Of a stretch of 64,000 bases of DNA, positions 15,420 to 23,984 are shown one piece after another; positions within the stretch are counted from its first letter, which is position 1; every line of letters starts with the position of its first letter. The notes below the pieces were generated by a model. The model was given only the letters and a program-made list of their open reading frames with translations, had not been told where the DNA came from and did not search any database. This stretch comes from Lentzea albidocapillata. Its GTDB lineage: Bacteria; Actinomycetota; Actinomycetes; Mycobacteriales; Pseudonocardiaceae. The stretch lies in the NCBI RefSeq assembly GCF_000719115.1, contig NZ_JOEA01000020.1, positions 124,001-188,000 on the forward strand. The letters are read 5' to 3'. The translations under genes were made by a program, and so were the position numbers.

Positions 15420-16580
15420 GTGCCCAAAGAGCCTGCCGAACGTGTGACAAAGGTGATCGACGACCCGGCCACGCCCCTGTGGCGCGGGACGATTGCGCTA
15501 CGCATAGTCACATTCCTCTTCGCGGCGGCCAACGTCATCGCGAACCAATCCGGTTACGTACGGCCGTGGCTTGCGTGGACCACGCTCGGGGTGATGGCGC
15601 TGTGGTCCGTCTTCACGAGCCGCGCCTACAGCACGACGTGGGGCAGGCGGTGGCCGCTCGTGCTGGTCGACCTGGCCCTGACCTGCGGTCTCATGTCGCT
15701 GTCGCCGTTGATCATGTCCGACCACCAGTTGCTGGTCCTGCACGTCCCGCTGATCACGACGATCTGGGCGTGCGTGCCGGCGGTTGCGCTGGGCGCGCTC
15801 GGCGGGCCGGCCGCGGGCTTCGGCGGCGGGCTGACCGTCGGCCTCTTCACCTATCTGTCCCACCGTTCGCCGAGCCTCGACCTGCTGCGCGACGTCGTGC
15901 TGCTGTCCGGTGCGGGCATGGTCGTCGGCATGGCGTCGGCCACGGCACGGCGTTCGGCTGTGCTGCTCGCCCAGGCCTTGAGAGCCGAGGCGGCCACAGC
16001 GGAACGCGAACGTCTGGCCCGTTCGATTCACGACAGCGTGCTGCAGGTCCTCGCCCGCGTGCGCAAGCGCGGCCTGGAGGTCGGTGGCGAGGCCGCCGAA
16101 CTGGCCAAGATGGCGGGCGAGCAGGAGGTGGCGCTGCGGAACCTGGTGGCCGCCGCGCCGACGGACTCCACTGTGGATGGAGACATCGACCTGCGCCCTG
16201 GCCTGCAGATGCTCGCCACACCGAGGATCCAGGTCTCGACACCCGCGACCCAGGTGATGTTCGAGGCCCCGGCGGCGGGCGAGCTCACGTCGTTGGTGCG
16301 TGAGGCTCTGTCCAACGTGGACAAGCACTGCGGCGAGGACGCACGCGCCTGGGTGTTGCTGGAAGATCTCGGGGAGGAGATCGTGCTGAGCGTCAGGGAC
16401 GATGGGCCTGGCATCCCCGAAGGCCGGATCGCGTCGGCCGCCGCGGAAGGCAGGATGGGGATCGAGAAGTCGATCAAAGGCCGGGTGGAGTCGCTCGGCG
16501 GAACGCTGGAGCTCCAGACCGGGCCGGGGGAGGGCACGGAATGGGAGGTTCGGGTGTTCAGGAAGGGGGCGGCAGGATGA
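15420..16580 (+). CDS. Sensor histidine kinase (MacS/NarX-type)
   Basis: The 386-residue product has about five or six transmembrane segments (25-185) and then a HisKA_3 dimerisation motif ERLARSIHDSVLQVLA with phospho-acceptor His204. The ATPase domain has the N box REALSNVDKH and the G box DDGPGIPEG, with MGIEKSIKGRVESLGG at the end. The layout matches the DUF5931/MacS-like kinases of actinobacteria. GTG 15420. The stop overlaps the next gene's ATG (ATGA), so translation is coupled to the response regulator. The signal sensed is unknown, but the LiaF-like third gene suggests envelope stress. Confidence 0.92.
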   Translation: MPKEPAERVTKVIDDPATPLWRGTIALRIVTFLFAAANVIANQSGYVRPWLAWTTLGVMALWSVFTSRAYSTTWGRRWPLVLVDLALTCGLMSLSPLIMSDHQLLVLHVPLITTIWACVPAVALGALGGPAAGFGGGLTVGLFTYLSHRSPSLDLLRDVVLLSGAGMVVGMASATARRSAVLLAQALRAEAATAERERLARSIHDSVLQVLARVRKRGLEVGGEAAELAKMAGEQEVALRNLVAAAPTDSTVDGDIDLRPGLQMLATPRIQVSTPATQVMFEAPAAGELTSLVREALSNVDKHCGEDARAWVLLEDLGEEIVLSVRDDGPGIPEGRIASAAAEGRMGIEKSIKGRVESLGGTLELQTGPGEGTEWEVRVFRKGAAG

Positions 16581-17239
16581 CGGTCTCGGTGATGGTCGTG
16601 GACGACCACCCGATGTGGCGCGAAGGCGTGGCGCGCGATCTCCAGGAACGCGGCTTCGAGGTCGTGGCGACCGCGGGTGACGCGCCCTCGGCCGTGCGGA
16701 TCGCGAAGGCCGTGCGGCCCAACGTGGTCCTGATGGACCTCAACCTCGGCGAACTCTCCGGGGTCGACGCCACCGCGATGATCACCAGTGAGCTGCCCGA
16801 CACGCGCGTGCTCGTGCTGTCCGCGTCCGGTGAGCACGACGACGTGCTGCAGGCCGTGAAGGCGGGCGCGTCCGGCTACCTGGTGAAGTCCGCGTCCTCG
16901 GAGGAACTGGTCGAGGCCGTGTCCCGGACGGCAGCGGGCGACGCCGTGTTCACGGCGGGGCTCGCGGGCCTGGTGCTGGGCGAGTACCGGCGGATGGCCG
17001 CCGCGCCCGACGGCGCGGAGGAGAAGCCTCAGCTCACCGATCGGGAGACCGAGGTGCTGCGGCTGGTCGCCAAGGGCCTGACCGCACGACAGATCGCGAA
17101 CCGCCTGGTGATCTCCCACCGCACGGTCGAAAACCACGTTCAATCGACATTGCGCAAGCTCCAACTGCACAACCGGGTGGAGTTGGCGCGTTATGCCATC
17201 GAGCACGGTCTCGACGCCGAACCGGAGGCAGAGAAATGA
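16577..17239 (+). CDS. NarL/FixJ family response regulator
   Basis: The 220-residue product has a receiver domain (1-120) with acidic pocket Asp9-Asp10, phospho-acceptor Asp54 (VVLMDLN) and conserved Lys in YLVKSAS. The LuxR-type HTH follows at about 150-212 (LTDRETEVLRLVAKGLTARQIANRL). ATG 16577 was chosen over an upstream in-frame start because it overlaps the kinase stop as ATGA and has GGCAGG before it. It also shares ATGA with the next gene, so the three form one translationally coupled operon. Confidence 0.94.
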   Translation: MTVSVMVVDDHPMWREGVARDLQERGFEVVATAGDAPSAVRIAKAVRPNVVLMDLNLGELSGVDATAMITSELPDTRVLVLSASGEHDDVLQAVKAGASGYLVKSASSEELVEAVSRTAAGDAVFTAGLAGLVLGEYRRMAAAPDGAEEKPQLTDRETEVLRLVAKGLTARQIANRLVISHRTVENHVQSTLRKLQLHNRVELARYAIEHGLDAEPEAEK

Positions 17240-17775
17240 CAGACCCCAGAGAGTTACGCGTGTCCGATGCGGAACGTGAGCACGTCGTCACCCTGCTGAA
17301 CAAGGCGGTGGGCCGCGGCATGATCACGCTCGACGAGTTCACCGTGCGCACGGACACCGCACTCGGCGCGAAGACCAGGGCCGATCTGAACGTGGTGCTG
17401 CTCGACCTGCCCGGCATGGTCAACAACGAGCTGGCCCGCGAGCGGACCGAGCTGAAGAACACGATGAGCACCACGACCCGCAAGGGTCACTGGGTCGTGC
17501 CGAACGAGCTCGTCATCCGCAACACCCTCGGCACCACGAACCTCGACTTCACCGCCGCCGAGGTGCCGCCGGTCGTCAACGTCGACCTGGACGTGTCGCT
17601 GGGCACGGTGAAGCTCCTGCTGCCGGCGGGGTCGTCGGTCAACGCCGACGCCGTCGAGATCACCGCGGGCGAGCTGAAGGACAAGGTCCAGAACACCACC
17701 ATGGGCAACCCGCACTTCCAGCTCAAGGGCTCGGTGCGCGGCGGGACCGTGGTGATCAAGCGGAGCAAGCGCTGA
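17236..17775 (+). CDS. DUF1707 / LiaF-like protein
   Basis: The 179-residue soluble product has an N-terminal DUF1707 domain (RVSDAEREHVVTLLNKAVGRG...LDEFTVRTD, about 6-60). A beta-rich C-terminal domain with the repeat pattern NTLGTTNLDF, VNVDLDVSLGTVKLLLPAG and RGGTVVIK resembles the C-terminal domain of LiaF. LiaF proteins restrain LiaS-type kinases until cell-wall stress, and the gene lies in an operon with a LiaS-like kinase and LiaR-like regulator. The inhibitor role is inference from this context. No membrane segment is visible, unlike classical LiaF. Confidence 0.82.
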   Translation: MTDPRELRVSDAEREHVVTLLNKAVGRGMITLDEFTVRTDTALGAKTRADLNVVLLDLPGMVNNELARERTELKNTMSTTTRKGHWVVPNELVIRNTLGTTNLDFTAAEVPPVVNVDLDVSLGTVKLLLPAGSSVNADAVEITAGELKDKVQNTTMGNPHFQLKGSVRGGTVVIKRSKR

Positions 17776-17780
17776 CCTGG

Positions 17781-18590
17781 TCAGACGTGCGGGTGCCTGA
17801 GGGCGGCGTCTAGTTCGGCGAACAGAGCGGTCGGGGCGCCTCGCCCGTAGCGGGTGGCGATCACGGGCCACAGCCGGCGGCCCAGCTCCAAGGCGGCACG
17901 CAGCGCCCCGACCAGCTCCTGCGGCGACGCAGCGCAGGTAGCTGCCCTCAGCTCCGCCACCGTGTCCGCGGACAACTCACGCTCGGCACCTCGCGACGGA
18001 GTCAACCAGTGCGCGGTGGACTCCTCGGCGAGGCGTGCCATCCACAGGAGATGCCGCTGGGCATGCCCGAGCGCGTCCCACGCACGCAGATCCTCGCCTC
18101 GCGCCGCCAGATGGTGCGCCAGCACCAGCCAGTTGGCGAAGGGGTCGCAGTACTTCGTGATGATCTCAGGGCTGTCGACCGGCGGCACGTACCGCTGGGG
18201 CAGGCCGCGCAGCACCGGAGCCAACGCTCCACTGCGATCGACGATCAGCATCCGCTCGACCTCGGCGCCGCGCGCCGGCCACTCCGCCACCGTGGCGATG
18301 TCGTCCACGGTCGCGAAATGGAACTCGCCACGCACGAGGCCGGGGAAGAACGCCACATAGGTGCCGAACTCGTTGAGCAGGCCGTAGCTGGTCGGCGCGA
18401 TGTCGGCGCACCACGACCGCGGCTCGATCTCGGCGCGTCTCCGCGTGGTGAAGAACAGCCAGAACTCGATGTCACTGTGCTCGTCCGCCTCCCCTGCGGC
18501 GAAGGAGCCGTACATCAGCGCGGCGTCCAGCCCGTCGTCGGCAGCGCACACTTCGCGAACACGCTCGATCAGCTCTTCCTGATACAGCAC
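17781..18590 (-). CDS. Lincosamide nucleotidyltransferase-like protein (Lnu(B/F) type)
   Basis: The 269-residue product has a Pol-beta-type nucleotidyltransferase domain with LMYGSFAAGEADEHSDIEF; GS plus DxE (Asp/Glu) are the metal-binding residues. The overall order matches Lnu(F)/Lnu(B) enzymes (about 270 residues), which adenylylate lincosamides: the YQEELIERVREV start, then NEFGTYVAFF, LVRGEFHF and the helical C-terminal half. GTG 18590 was chosen because it matches where that family begins; in-frame starts at 18632 and 18677 exist, but the last would overlap the divergent gene's start. Resistance is inference: many chromosomal homologues modify unknown substrates. Confidence 0.72.
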   Translation of the reverse strand: MLYQEELIERVREVCAADDGLDAALMYGSFAAGEADEHSDIEFWLFFTTRRRAEIEPRSWCADIAPTSYGLLNEFGTYVAFFPGLVRGEFHFATVDDIATVAEWPARGAEVERMLIVDRSGALAPVLRGLPQRYVPPVDSPEIITKYCDPFANWLVLAHHLAARGEDLRAWDALGHAQRHLLWMARLAEESTAHWLTPSRGAERELSADTVAELRAATCAASPQELVGALRAALELGRRLWPVIATRYGRGAPTALFAELDAALRHPHV

Positions 18591-18675
18591 ACGCACAGCC
18601 AAACACCGGACGTCCGGGACCGGCAACGACATTCCCTGATCGGCGGTCGCCGCCGCGAAGCCGCAGGATCGAGGC

Positions 18676-20130
18676 ATGCGGTGTCTCGTGACCGGCGCGA
18701 CCGGGTACCTCGGCGGACGACTCGTGCCCAGGCTGCTGGCCGAAGGGCACGAGGTCCGCTGCCTGGTGCGTTCGCCGGAGAAATTGCGCGACGTCCCGTG
18801 GGCCGCTGACGTCGAGATCGTGCGCGGAGACGTGCTCGGTGATCTCGACGAGGCGATGCGGGACGTCGAGGTCGTCCACTACCTCGTGCACTCGCTGCAC
18901 TCGAAGGACTTCGCCGACGCCGACCGCAAGGCCGCGGAGAACACGGCGAGTGCCGCCGAACGGGCCGGTGTGCGGAGGATCGTCTACCTGGGCGGTCTGC
19001 ACCCGGCCGGTGTCGAGCTGTCGCCGCACCTGGCTTCGCGCAAGGAGGTCGGCGAGGTCTTCCTGCGCTCGAACGTCCAAGCCGTGGTGCTGCAGGCCGC
19101 CGTGATCATCGGCTCGGGGTCGGCGAGCTTCGAGATGCTGCGCTACCTGACCGAACGGCTGCCGGTCATGGTCACGCCGCGCTGGGTGCACAACCGGATC
19201 CAGCCGATCGCCGTGCGGGACGTGCTGCGCTACCTGGTCGAGGCCACGACGCTCGAGAACGAGAACCGGACGTTCGACATCGGCGGGCCGGACGTGCTGA
19301 CGTACCTGCGGATGATGCTCCGGTACGCCGAGGTCGCCGGGCTGCCCAAACGCCGGGTGCTGCCCGTGCCGCTGCTGACGCCGGGCCTGTCCTCGCACTG
19401 GGTCAACGCCGTCACGCCGGTGCCGCGGTCGATCGCGAAGCCGCTGATCGAGTCGCTGGTGCACGAGGTGGTGTGCCGGGAGAACGACATCCGCGAGGTG
19501 CTGCCGGGCGAGAACACCGGCTACGACAAGTCCGTCGAACTGGCGCTGACCAAGGTCCGCGACGCCGACGTGGAGACCCGGTGGTCGGGCGCGACGCTGC
19601 CGGGCTCGCCGAGCGAGCCGCTGCCGACCGACCCCGGCTGGTCCGGCGGTTCGGTCTACACCGACGAACGCGAGCGGCGCACCAATGCGACGCCCGAACG
19701 GTTGTGGGAGGTCGTCGAAGGCATCGGCGGCGAACGCGGCTGGTACTCGTTCCCGCTGGCCTGGGCGATCAGGGGATGGATGGACCGGCTGGTGGGCGGC
19801 GTCGGGCTGCGGCGCGGACGGCGTGATCCGCAGCGGCTGTACGTGGGCGAGGCGCTCGACTTCTGGCGGGTCGAGGAGATCGAACGCGGGCAGCTGCTGA
19901 GGCTGCGAGCCGAGATGAAAGTGCCGGGGAAGGCGTGGCTGGAGCTTCGAGTGGCGGGCAACGAGGGACACGGGTCCACTTACCGCCAACGCGCCGTGTT
20001 CGTGCCCAAAGGGCTCGCCGGACACCTCTACTGGGGGATCGTCTGGCCGTTTCACGGCATCGTGTTCGGCGGCATGGTGCGCAACATCACCAATGAAGCT
20101 GAGCTGCACAAGAACTTCAGAAAGTCCTGA
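18676..20130 (+). CDS. NAD(P)-binding SDR protein with DUF2867 domain
   Basis: The 484-residue product is a fusion. Residues 1-300 form an atypical short-chain dehydrogenase/NmrA-like Rossmann fold (CLVTGATGYLGGRLVPRLL, then conserved YLGGLHP and ASRKEVGEVF). Residues about 330-480 are a DUF2867/START-like cavity domain (ERTNATPERLWEVVEG-type start, GEALDFWRVEEIERG, ending GIVFGGMVRNI). Substrate is unknown; homologues are widespread in actinobacteria. The ATG at 18676 overlaps the outermost alternative start of the divergent nucleotidyltransferase gene, so their promoters must interleave. Confidence 0.85.
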   Translation: MRCLVTGATGYLGGRLVPRLLAEGHEVRCLVRSPEKLRDVPWAADVEIVRGDVLGDLDEAMRDVEVVHYLVHSLHSKDFADADRKAAENTASAAERAGVRRIVYLGGLHPAGVELSPHLASRKEVGEVFLRSNVQAVVLQAAVIIGSGSASFEMLRYLTERLPVMVTPRWVHNRIQPIAVRDVLRYLVEATTLENENRTFDIGGPDVLTYLRMMLRYAEVAGLPKRRVLPVPLLTPGLSSHWVNAVTPVPRSIAKPLIESLVHEVVCRENDIREVLPGENTGYDKSVELALTKVRDADVETRWSGATLPGSPSEPLPTDPGWSGGSVYTDERERRTNATPERLWEVVEGIGGERGWYSFPLAWAIRGWMDRLVGGVGLRRGRRDPQRLYVGEALDFWRVEEIERGQLLRLRAEMKVPGKAWLELRVAGNEGHGSTYRQRAVFVPKGLAGHLYWGIVWPFHGIVFGGMVRNITNEAELHKNFRKS

Positions 20131-20166
20131 TGGACTGCACAAGCAGCAAAGGGTGAAACTTCCCGC

Positions 20167-21198
20167 ATGAAGGCTCTCGTCAAGGTCGCCGCAGGGCCTG
20201 GCCTCGAACTGACCGACGTCCCGGACCCCACCCCCGGACCGACGGACGTGCTGGTCAGAGTGTTGCGCACCGGTATCTGCGGCACCGATCTGCACATCGA
20301 CTCGTGGGACGACTGGGCCGCGCAGAACATCAAGGCGCCGCTCATCCTCGGCCATGAGTTCGTCGGCGAGGTCGTCGAGATCGGCGGCAGCGTCACCGGC
20401 GTCAAGGTCGGCGACCTGGTCAGCGGCGAGGGCCACCTCGTCTGCGGAACCTGCCGCAACTGCAAGGCCGGCCGCCGCCACCTCTGCGCCAACACGCGCG
20501 GTCTCGGCGTGCACTCCAACGGCGCGTTCGCGCAGTACGTCGTGCTGCCCGAGCAGAACGCCTGGGTGCACCGCACGGCCGTCGACCTGGACGTGGCCGC
20601 GATCTTCGACCCGTTCGGCAACGCCGTGCACACGGCACTGAGCTTCCCCGTCATCGGCGAGGACGTGATCATCACCGGCGCCGGCCCGATCGGCATCATG
20701 GCCGCCGCCGTCGCCAAGCACGCGGGCGCGCGCAACGTCGTGATCACCGACATCTCCGAGCACCGCCTCGACCTCGCGCGCAAGGTCGGCGTCGACCTCG
20801 CGGTGAACGTCGCCGAGAAGACGATCGCGGACGCCCAGGCCGAACTCGGCATGGCCGAGGGCTTCGACGTCGGCATGGAGATGTCCGGCAAGCCGATGGC
20901 GATGCGGGACATGATCGCGAACATGGCGCACGGCGGTCGCATCGCGATGCTGGGGCTGCCCGCGGACGAGTTCTCCGTCGACTGGAGCAGCGTCGTGCTG
21001 AAGATGCTGCACATCAAGGGGATCTACGGCCGCGAGATGTTCGAGACCTGGTACTCGATGACCGTGCTGCTGCAGCGCGGCCTCGACCTCACGCCGGTCA
21101 TCACGCACCGGTACGACCACACGCAGCACGCGGAGGCGTTCGCCACCGCGCGCGAAGGCAAGTGCGGCAAGGTCATCCTCGACTGGACGGGAGCCTGA
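20167..21198 (+). CDS. tdh: L-threonine 3-dehydrogenase
   Basis: Zinc-dependent MDR enzyme that oxidises L-threonine to 2-amino-3-oxobutanoate with NAD+. Product is 343 residues, normal length. The catalytic zinc site shows [10 protein letters not shown] and LGHEFVGEV, the structural zinc lobe has four cysteines in [15 protein letters not shown], and the nucleotide fold has [20 protein letters not shown]. The TGATG overlap with kbl couples the two steps of the glycine-forming threonine pathway. A modest AAAGGGTGAAA site precedes ATG 20167. Confidence 0.95.
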   Translation: MKALVKVAAGPGLELTDVPDPTPGPTDVLVRVLRTGICGTDLHIDSWDDWAAQNIKAPLILGHEFVGEVVEIGGSVTGVKVGDLVSGEGHLVCGTCRNCKAGRRHLCANTRGLGVHSNGAFAQYVVLPEQNAWVHRTAVDLDVAAIFDPFGNAVHTALSFPVIGEDVIITGAGPIGIMAAAVAKHAGARNVVITDISEHRLDLARKVGVDLAVNVAEKTIADAQAELGMAEGFDVGMEMSGKPMAMRDMIANMAHGGRIAMLGLPADEFSVDWSSVVLKMLHIKGIYGREMFETWYSMTVLLQRGLDLTPVITHRYDHTQHAEAFATAREGKCGKVILDWTGA

Positions 21199-22376
21199 TG
21201 TACGGCGAACTGAAGAACGACCTCCTCAAGACGATCGAGGAGATCAGGGAGGCCGGTCTCTACAAGTCCGAACGCGTGATCGGCACCCCGCAGAACGCAA
21301 CCGTGCGCGTGGGTTCCGGCGACGAAGTCCTGAACTTCTGCGCCAACAACTACCTCGGTCTCGCCGACCACCCGCGGCTGATCGAGGCCGCGAAGAAGGC
21401 GCTGGACGACTGGGGCTTCGGCATGGCCTCGGTGCGGTTCATCTGCGGCACCCAGGAGCCGCACAAGGAACTGGAGCGCAAGCTCAGCGAGTTCCTCGGC
21501 ACCGAGGACACGATCCTCTACAGCTCGTGCTTCGACGCGAACGGCGGCCTGTTCGAGACGCTGCTCGGCGCCGAGGACGCGATCATCTCCGACGAGCTGA
21601 ACCACGCGTCGATCATCGACGGCGTCCGCCTGTCGAAGGCTCGCCGGTTCCGCTACAAGAACCGCGACATGGACGACCTGGAGCGCCAGCTCAAGGACGC
21701 GGCCGACGCCCGCTACCGGCTGATCGCGACCGACGGCGTGTTCTCGATGGACGGCTACCTCGCGCCGCTGGACGAGATCTGCGATCTGGCCGAGCGCTAC
21801 AACGCGCTGGTCATGGTCGACGACTCGCACGCCGTCGGCTTCACCGGCCCGACCGGCCGCGGCACCCCGGAACTGTTCGGCGTGCAGGACCGCGTCGACA
21901 TCGTCACCGGCACCCTCGGCAAGGCGCTGGGCGGCGCATCCGGCGGCTACACGTCGGGCCGCAAGGAGATCGTCGAACTGCTGCGCCAGCGCTCGCGCCC
22001 GTACCTGTTCTCGAACTCCCTCGCGCCGTCGATCACGGCTGCCGCGATCGCCACGCTGGAGATGCTTTCCAGTTCCACGGAGCTGCTCTCCCAGCTGAGG
22101 TCGAACACCGAGCTCTTCCGCCGGCGGATGACCGAGGCGGGCTTCGACCTGCTGCCCGGCGAGCACCCGATCATCCCGGTGATGATCGGCGACGCGGCCG
22201 AGGCGGGCAGGTTGGCGGATCTCCTGCTGGAGCAGGGCGTCTACGTCATCGGGTTCTCGTACCCGGTCGTGCCTCACGGCAAGGCGCGCATCCGTACGCA
22301 GATGTCTGCTTCACACACGACCGAGGACGTTAACCGCGCCGTGGACGCGTTCATCGCCGCACGCGCAAAGATGTAA
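21198..22376 (+). CDS. kbl: 2-amino-3-ketobutyrate CoA ligase (glycine C-acetyltransferase)
   Basis: PLP enzyme that splits 2-amino-3-oxobutanoate with CoA to glycine and acetyl-CoA, completing the pathway begun by Tdh. Product is 392 residues, normal. Visible are [13 protein letters not shown] near the N-terminus, [13 protein letters not shown] (Asp binding PLP) and the PLP lysine in [17 protein letters not shown] 21198 overlaps the tdh stop as TGATG; an upstream in-frame codon at 21162 lies inside tdh and was rejected. Confidence 0.96.
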   Translation: MYGELKNDLLKTIEEIREAGLYKSERVIGTPQNATVRVGSGDEVLNFCANNYLGLADHPRLIEAAKKALDDWGFGMASVRFICGTQEPHKELERKLSEFLGTEDTILYSSCFDANGGLFETLLGAEDAIISDELNHASIIDGVRLSKARRFRYKNRDMDDLERQLKDAADARYRLIATDGVFSMDGYLAPLDEICDLAERYNALVMVDDSHAVGFTGPTGRGTPELFGVQDRVDIVTGTLGKALGGASGGYTSGRKEIVELLRQRSRPYLFSNSLAPSITAAAIATLEMLSSSTELLSQLRSNTELFRRRMTEAGFDLLPGEHPIIPVMIGDAAEAGRLADLLLEQGVYVIGFSYPVVPHGKARIRTQMSASHTTEDVNRAVDAFIAARAKM

Positions 22377-22387
22377 AGGTCGGACTT

Positions 22388-22448
22388 GTACCGGCTCCAA
22401 AAACTACTTCCTTCGGTGACATTCGGAGAGAAACAATGGAGCCGGTAC
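22388..22448. promoter_or_regulatory. Long inverted repeat upstream of the HTH/DUF397 pair
   Basis: GTACCGGCTCCA (22388-22399) is the exact reverse complement of TGGAGCCGGTAC (22437-22448), with a 37-base AT-richer spacer. It lies 25 bp before the HTH gene and after kbl. Probably two operator half-sites for the adjacent XRE regulator (looping or cooperative binding); a kbl terminator is less likely because of the long loop. Confidence 0.55.
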
Positions 22449-22473
22449 GGGTCTAGCTTCTACTTTCGTCGAC

Positions 22474-23301
22474 ATGCCACGACGAAAGTCCAGTGTGGTG
22501 GGACGCGAGTTCGGTAACGCCGTTCGCAACGCCATCGAGCAGACCGGGCTGACACACCGCAAGCTCGCCGAGGAACTCGGCTGGGACGAAGCCAAACTCT
22601 CCGACCTGGTCCGCGGCAAGGGCGGCGTCACCGAAGCCGATCTGATGCAGCTGCTCGGATACTGCCGCGTCAAGCCGCTTGAGGCCCAGTACCTGCTCGC
22701 CCTGTTTCGCGAAACGCGCGAGAGCGGTTATCTCAAGATCCCTGACGGGCCGCCGGACCAGGTACCCCTGCTGCTCAACCAGGAGCGCCTCGCCAACGAG
22801 ATCACTGTCTGGTCGGCGAATCTCATCCCAGGCCATCTCCAGACCGCTGACTACATGCGTGCTGTGATCGACGGAGCGGCGCGCGACAAGTCGACCGACT
22901 ACGAAAAGGTCATCGCCGCAAAGCTCGAACGCCGCAATCTCTTCCACTGGAGCCGCACGTTCGAGTTCTACGTCCATGAACATGCTCTGCGCCTAGAGGG
23001 AGGCGGGCCAGACGTGATGAAGGATCAATACGTCCACCTCTTGATGATGGCGCAGCGCTCCTACATCACCCTGAGAGTCGTGCCGAACTCCGTCGGCGTG
23101 CACGCGGGCAGTTCTGGATCATTCCTTCGGCTCAGCTACGAGAAGTTCGAGCCGGTGATCTTCCTCGAAGGAGAGACCTCCGGCCTCTTCCTCGAAGACA
23201 CGAAATCCCTCGCCAGGTACTCCTCCGTGTTGAAGCGGCTCGACGCTCAAGCCATGGATCCGGAACAATCGAAGGAGCTGATCACCAGCATCCTGTTCTG
23301 A
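22474..23301 (+). CDS. XRE/DUF5753 (Scr1-type) transcriptional regulator
   Basis: The 275-residue product has an N-terminal HTH (about 15-70: AIEQTGLTHRKLAEELGWDE) and a DUF5753 domain (about 95-270: LNQERLANEITVWSANLIPG, LQTADYMRAVI, and LFLEDTKSLARYSSVL near the end). This family pairs with small DUF397 proteins, as here, in systems related to whiJ/bldB developmental loci and called Scr1-type TA-like antitoxins. ATG 22474 is close behind the inverted repeat. The DUF397 gene follows 12 bp later with a strong AGGAGG, so the two are co-transcribed. Confidence 0.9.
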   Translation: MPRRKSSVVGREFGNAVRNAIEQTGLTHRKLAEELGWDEAKLSDLVRGKGGVTEADLMQLLGYCRVKPLEAQYLLALFRETRESGYLKIPDGPPDQVPLLLNQERLANEITVWSANLIPGHLQTADYMRAVIDGAARDKSTDYEKVIAAKLERRNLFHWSRTFEFYVHEHALRLEGGGPDVMKDQYVHLLMMAQRSYITLRVVPNSVGVHAGSSGSFLRLSYEKFEPVIFLEGETSGLFLEDTKSLARYSSVLKRLDAQAMDPEQSKELITSILF

Positions 23302-23313
23302 GGAGGCGTCCGC

Positions 23314-23481
23314 ATGTCGGTTTGGCGCAAAAGTTCCTACAGCGCGAACTCCAGCGACTGCGTTGAGGTTGGGCATGGTGTCGGCATCCGCGATAGCAAG
23401 GCGCCCTCCACGCACCTGCCGGTGTCAGGCGAAGCGTGGTCGGCGTTCCTCCGTGATGTGACCCGCGTCACCCCACGGTAA
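23314..23481 (+). CDS. DUF397 small protein
   Basis: A 55-residue product that starts MSVWRKSSYSANSSDCVEV and contains GVGIRDSKAP and a WSAFL end, the exact DUF397 pattern (WxKSSxS, CVEV, VRDSK). AGGAGG at 23301-23306 precedes ATG 23314. It belongs with the upstream XRE/DUF5753 gene; in related loci the small protein modulates the regulator. Not a shadow ORF because the motif match is complete. Short enough to be missed by length cut-offs. Confidence 0.9.
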   Translation: MSVWRKSSYSANSSDCVEVGHGVGIRDSKAPSTHLPVSGEAWSAFLRDVTRVTPR

Positions 23482-23510
23482 GAATCGACCAGGTCAGCGC
23501 ACTACCTCAC

Positions 23511-23984
23511 GTGGAGGAATTCTCGGTCGTCTACCGCGAGTGCTACCCGCGAGTGCTCGCCTATGCGGCGAGCCACGCGGGCAGCCGGCTCGCCGAGGAC
23601 ATCACCAGCGAGACCTTCACGATCGCCTGGCGCAAGTCCGGCCAGATGCCGTCGAACGCGCTGCCGTGGCTGCTCGGCATCGCGCGCAACCTCGTGCGCG
23701 CCGCCCATCGGCAGACGACGACCTACGAGCTCACTGACTTCCCGGCCGACGACGACTTCGCGGTGATCGAGCTGCGGGCGGCGTTGTCGAGTCTGTCCGA
23801 GGCCGACCAGGAAGTTCTCACGCTGATCGCGTGGCACGGGCTGGCCGCGGCCGAGGCCGCGCAGGTGCTGGGGTGCACGACGGCGACGTTCTTCGTGCGG
23901 CTGCATCGGGCTCGACGTCGTTTGCAGGCTGCTCTCTGGACGCCGAAATTCGACAGTGCGAGGGAGTCATGGAAGACCTCATGA
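23511..23984 (+). CDS. ECF-type RNA polymerase sigma factor
   Basis: The 157-residue product has a sigma-2 region (FSVVYRECYPRVLAYAASHAG...AEDITSETFTIAWRK) and a sigma-4 HTH (SLSEADQEVLTLIAWHGLAAAEAAQVLGCTTATF). It belongs to the group paired with CU044_5270-type membrane proteins, and the next gene is one. GTG 23511; the 16-bp overlap with the next gene indicates coupling. Target genes are unknown. Confidence 0.87.
   Translation: MEEFSVVYRECYPRVLAYAASHAGSRLAEDITSETFTIAWRKSGQMPSNALPWLLGIARNLVRAAHRQTTTYELTDFPADDDFAVIELRAALSSLSEADQEVLTLIAWHGLAAAEAAQVLGCTTATFFVRLHRARRRLQAALWTPKFDSARESWKTS

Noticed and set aside
18472..21129. 885-codon open frame on the minus strand opposite the SDR and tdh genes
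   Set aside because: A shadow of GC-biased codons; both plus-strand genes have clear family motifs.
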